DNA of 7,119 nt from an uncultured beta proteobacterium. Lineage in GTDB: Bacteria; Pseudomonadota; Gammaproteobacteria; Burkholderiales; Rhodocyclaceae. Shown in pieces: positions 5,549-7,119 of the stretch. Under the pieces are notes generated by a model, which saw only the letters and a program-made list of their open reading frames with translations, had not been told where the DNA came from and searched no databases. Positions within the stretch are counted from its first letter, which is position 1. Each line of letters starts with the position of its first letter. The translations under genes and the position numbers were made by a program. Where the stretch lies: the NCBI GenBank assembly GCA_903917505.1, contig CAIXAY010000138.1:1-7119 (forward strand), given 5' to 3'.

Positions 5549-7119
5549 ATGGCTACGCTCAACAAGACCACCGGCCGCATCGATGGCGCCGACGCGGCGC
5601 CAAACCCGCTGCCGGAGAAGATTGCGCTGGTGCTGCAGGAGTCGCGCTGGCTGGCGCTGATCGTTCTGGCCGCTTTTCTCGGCCTCGCGCTGTGGGGTTA
5701 CCAGCGCGGCGATCCCGGCTGGTCGCACGCGGTGCAGGGCGCCATCCTGCACAACCCGGCCGGGCGCGGCGGCGCCTGGCTCGCCGATCTGCTGCTCTAT
5801 GTCTTCGGCCTCTCGGCGTGGTGGTGGGTGGTCCTGATGCTGGGCCTGGTCTGGTGGGGCTATCGCCGTCTCGACGGCTTGCGCAGCGTCGATCGTCGGC
5901 CGCTGTACATCGCGCTGGCCGGCTTCGTCGTGCTGCTCGTCGCCAGCAGCGGGCTCGAGGCCCTGCGTTTTTATACGATGAAAGCGCAATTGCCGCTCGC
6001 GCCCGGTGGCATGCTCGGAATGGAAATCGGCAAGCTGTCGGTGCACTATCTCGGCTATACCGGCGCCACGCTGACCCTGCTCGCGATGCTGGCGCTCGGC
6101 TGGAGCATCTTTTCGGGAATGTCCTGGCTGTCGGCCGCTGAACATTTTGGCGCCCTGCTCGATTTCATCTACCGCTCCGTGCGCAACCAGATCGAGCGTT
6201 GGCAGGACAGGCGCATCGGCCGCGAGGTGGCGCGCGAGCGCGAGGCGGTGGTCGAGGACGAGAAACGGCGTGTCGAAACGCACGAACCGATCTTCATCGA
6301 AACGCCGAAACCGGCCGCCGCGCTGCCGGTCAAGGTCGAGAAGCGGATCGAGCGCGAACGCCAGGTGCCGCTGTTCCCCGAAGCGGTGGCCGGCGGCATG
6401 CTGCCGCCCCTGCATCTGCTCGAGCCGGGCTTGCCGCAGACCGACCGCGTCAGCCCGGAAAGCCTCGAATACACATCGCGCCTGATCGAGCGCCGGCTCG
6501 CCGATTTCGGCGTGCAGGCGCGGGTGCTGGCCGCCTATCCGGGGCCGGTGATCACGCGCTACGAGATCGAACCGGCGGTCGGCGTCAAAGGCGCGCAGAT
6601 CGTCAATCTCGCCAAGGACCTGGCGCGCGCGCTGTCGATGGTCTCGGTGCGCGTCGTCGAGACGGTGCCCGGCAAGTCGTGCATGGCGCTCGAACTGCCG
6701 AACGCCAAGCGGCAGATCGTTCGCCTCTCGGAGATCATTTCGAGCGCTGCTTACCACGACATGAGTTCGCCGCTGGCGATGACGCTCGGCAAGGACATCG
6801 GCGGCAATCCGGTCGTCGTCGACCTGGCCAAGATGCCGCACCTGCTCGTCGCCGGCACCACCGGTTCGGGCAAGTCGGTCGGCCTCAATGCCATGATATT
6901 GTCATTGTTGTACAAGGCAGAGCCGGACAAGGTGCGGCTCATCCTGGTCGATCCGAAAATGCTCGAGCTGTCGATCTACGAAGGCATCCCGCACCTGCTC
7001 GCGCCGGTCGTCGTGGACATGAAGCAGGCGGCCAACGCGCTTTCGTGGTGCATCGGCGAAATGGACAAGCGCTACAAGCTGATGTCGGCGCTCGGCGTGC
7101 GCAATATCGCCGGCCTCAA
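5549..7119 (+). CDS. ftsK: DNA translocase FtsK (5' part, runs off the window)
   Basis: The first 523 residues of an FtsK/SpoIIIE-type translocase, which sits at the division septum and pumps DNA so that chromosome dimers are resolved at dif by XerCD. The N-terminal membrane domain shows four hydrophobic segments: about 34-51, 76-104, 118-136 and 166-193. A charged linker follows (about 200-290, rich in Glu and Arg), much shorter than in E. coli FtsK. The alpha domain covers about 300-410 and the RecA-like motor begins near 411. Walker A GTTGSGKS is at 436-443 and Walker B LILVDPK at 464-470, followed by [20 protein letters not shown]. The motor's C-terminal part and the gamma (KOPS-reading) domain lie beyond the window. 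The start is the first ATG after an in-frame TAA (5516-5518); no SD is apparent. The frame is open to the window end and intact. Confidence 0.95.
   Translation, partial: MATLNKTTGRIDGADAAPNPLPEKIALVLQESRWLALIVLAAFLGLALWGYQRGDPGWSHAVQGAILHNPAGRGGAWLADLLLYVFGLSAWWWVVLMLGLVWWGYRRLDGLRSVDRRPLYIALAGFVVLLVASSGLEALRFYTMKAQLPLAPGGMLGMEIGKLSVHYLGYTGATLTLLAMLALGWSIFSGMSWLSAAEHFGALLDFIYRSVRNQIERWQDRRIGREVAREREAVVEDEKRRVETHEPIFIETPKPAAALPVKVEKRIERERQVPLFPEAVAGGMLPPLHLLEPGLPQTDRVSPESLEYTSRLIERRLADFGVQARVLAAYPGPVITRYEIEPAVGVKGAQIVNLAKDLARALSMVSVRVVETVPGKSCMALELPNAKRQIVRLSEIISSAAYHDMSSPLAMTLGKDIGGNPVVVDLAKMPHLLVAGTTGSGKSVGLNAMILSLLYKAEPDKVRLILVDPKMLELSIYEGIPHLLAPVVVDMKQAANALSWCIGEMDKRYKLMSALGVRNIAGL

Noticed and set aside
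5537..6841. 434-codon open frame on the minus strand opposite ftsK
   Set aside because: It lies wholly antisense to a clear FtsK with all its motifs. Its composition is the His/Arg/Asp/Gln-rich type produced by GC-rich codons read backwards, and it has no recognisable domain.

Overview
The window is a chromosomal stretch of high-GC DNA with ordinary housekeeping genes. It looks betaproteobacterial, most like the Rhodocyclales or a near relative. The reasons are the strong G/C third-position bias, the gene set (trxB divergent from a Crp/Fnr gene that precedes ftsK, with an SmrB-like gene and a threonine aldolase close by), and the small intergenic repeats typical of that group. This placement is inference from gene content and repeat style; no 16S or other marker is present.

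Layout. A few codons of an unknown plus-strand gene end at position 30, followed by a textbook intrinsic terminator (52-79). Two plus-strand genes then sit 6 bp apart: a DUF4337 membrane protein (180-755) and an exported Ppx/GppA-like ASKHA-fold protein (762-1868). They probably form one transcription unit. An SmrB-like Smr-domain endonuclease gene (1882-2445, minus) converges on them with a 13 bp gap. It is divergent from a low-specificity L-threonine aldolase gene (2584-3666, plus); the 138 bp between them carry a degenerate 9-nt tandem repeat and a small hairpin. The aldolase ends in a 7-nt tandem repeat that is translated as its C-terminal tail. It converges on trxB (3723-4682, minus) across a gap that holds a palindromic dispersed repeat. 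trxB diverges from a Crp/Fnr regulator (4802-5491, plus). An ftsK gene (5549 to the window end, incomplete) follows 57 bp later behind its own candidate -10 box. No gene-free stretch exceeds 300 bp.

Function. The genes do not form one pathway. TrxB supplies reduced thioredoxin, FtsK links division to chromosome segregation, the Smr protein probably cleaves mRNA at collided ribosomes, and LtaE interconverts threonine/allo-threonine and glycine. The Crp/Fnr protein keeps the phosphate-binding residues of the nucleotide pocket and the Arg-Glu-Arg DNA-reading residues of CRP, but lacks the CRP Thr-Ser pair that reads adenine. The least understood part is the DUF4337/exported Ppx-like pair.

I found no CRISPR array, transposase, phage gene, toxin-antitoxin pair, tRNA or rRNA, and no convincing new multi-gene system. 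The items most worth following are the exported Ppx-like protein with an altered metal-ligand position, the palindrome lying across the start codon of the Crp/Fnr gene, and the repeat-derived tail of the threonine aldolase.
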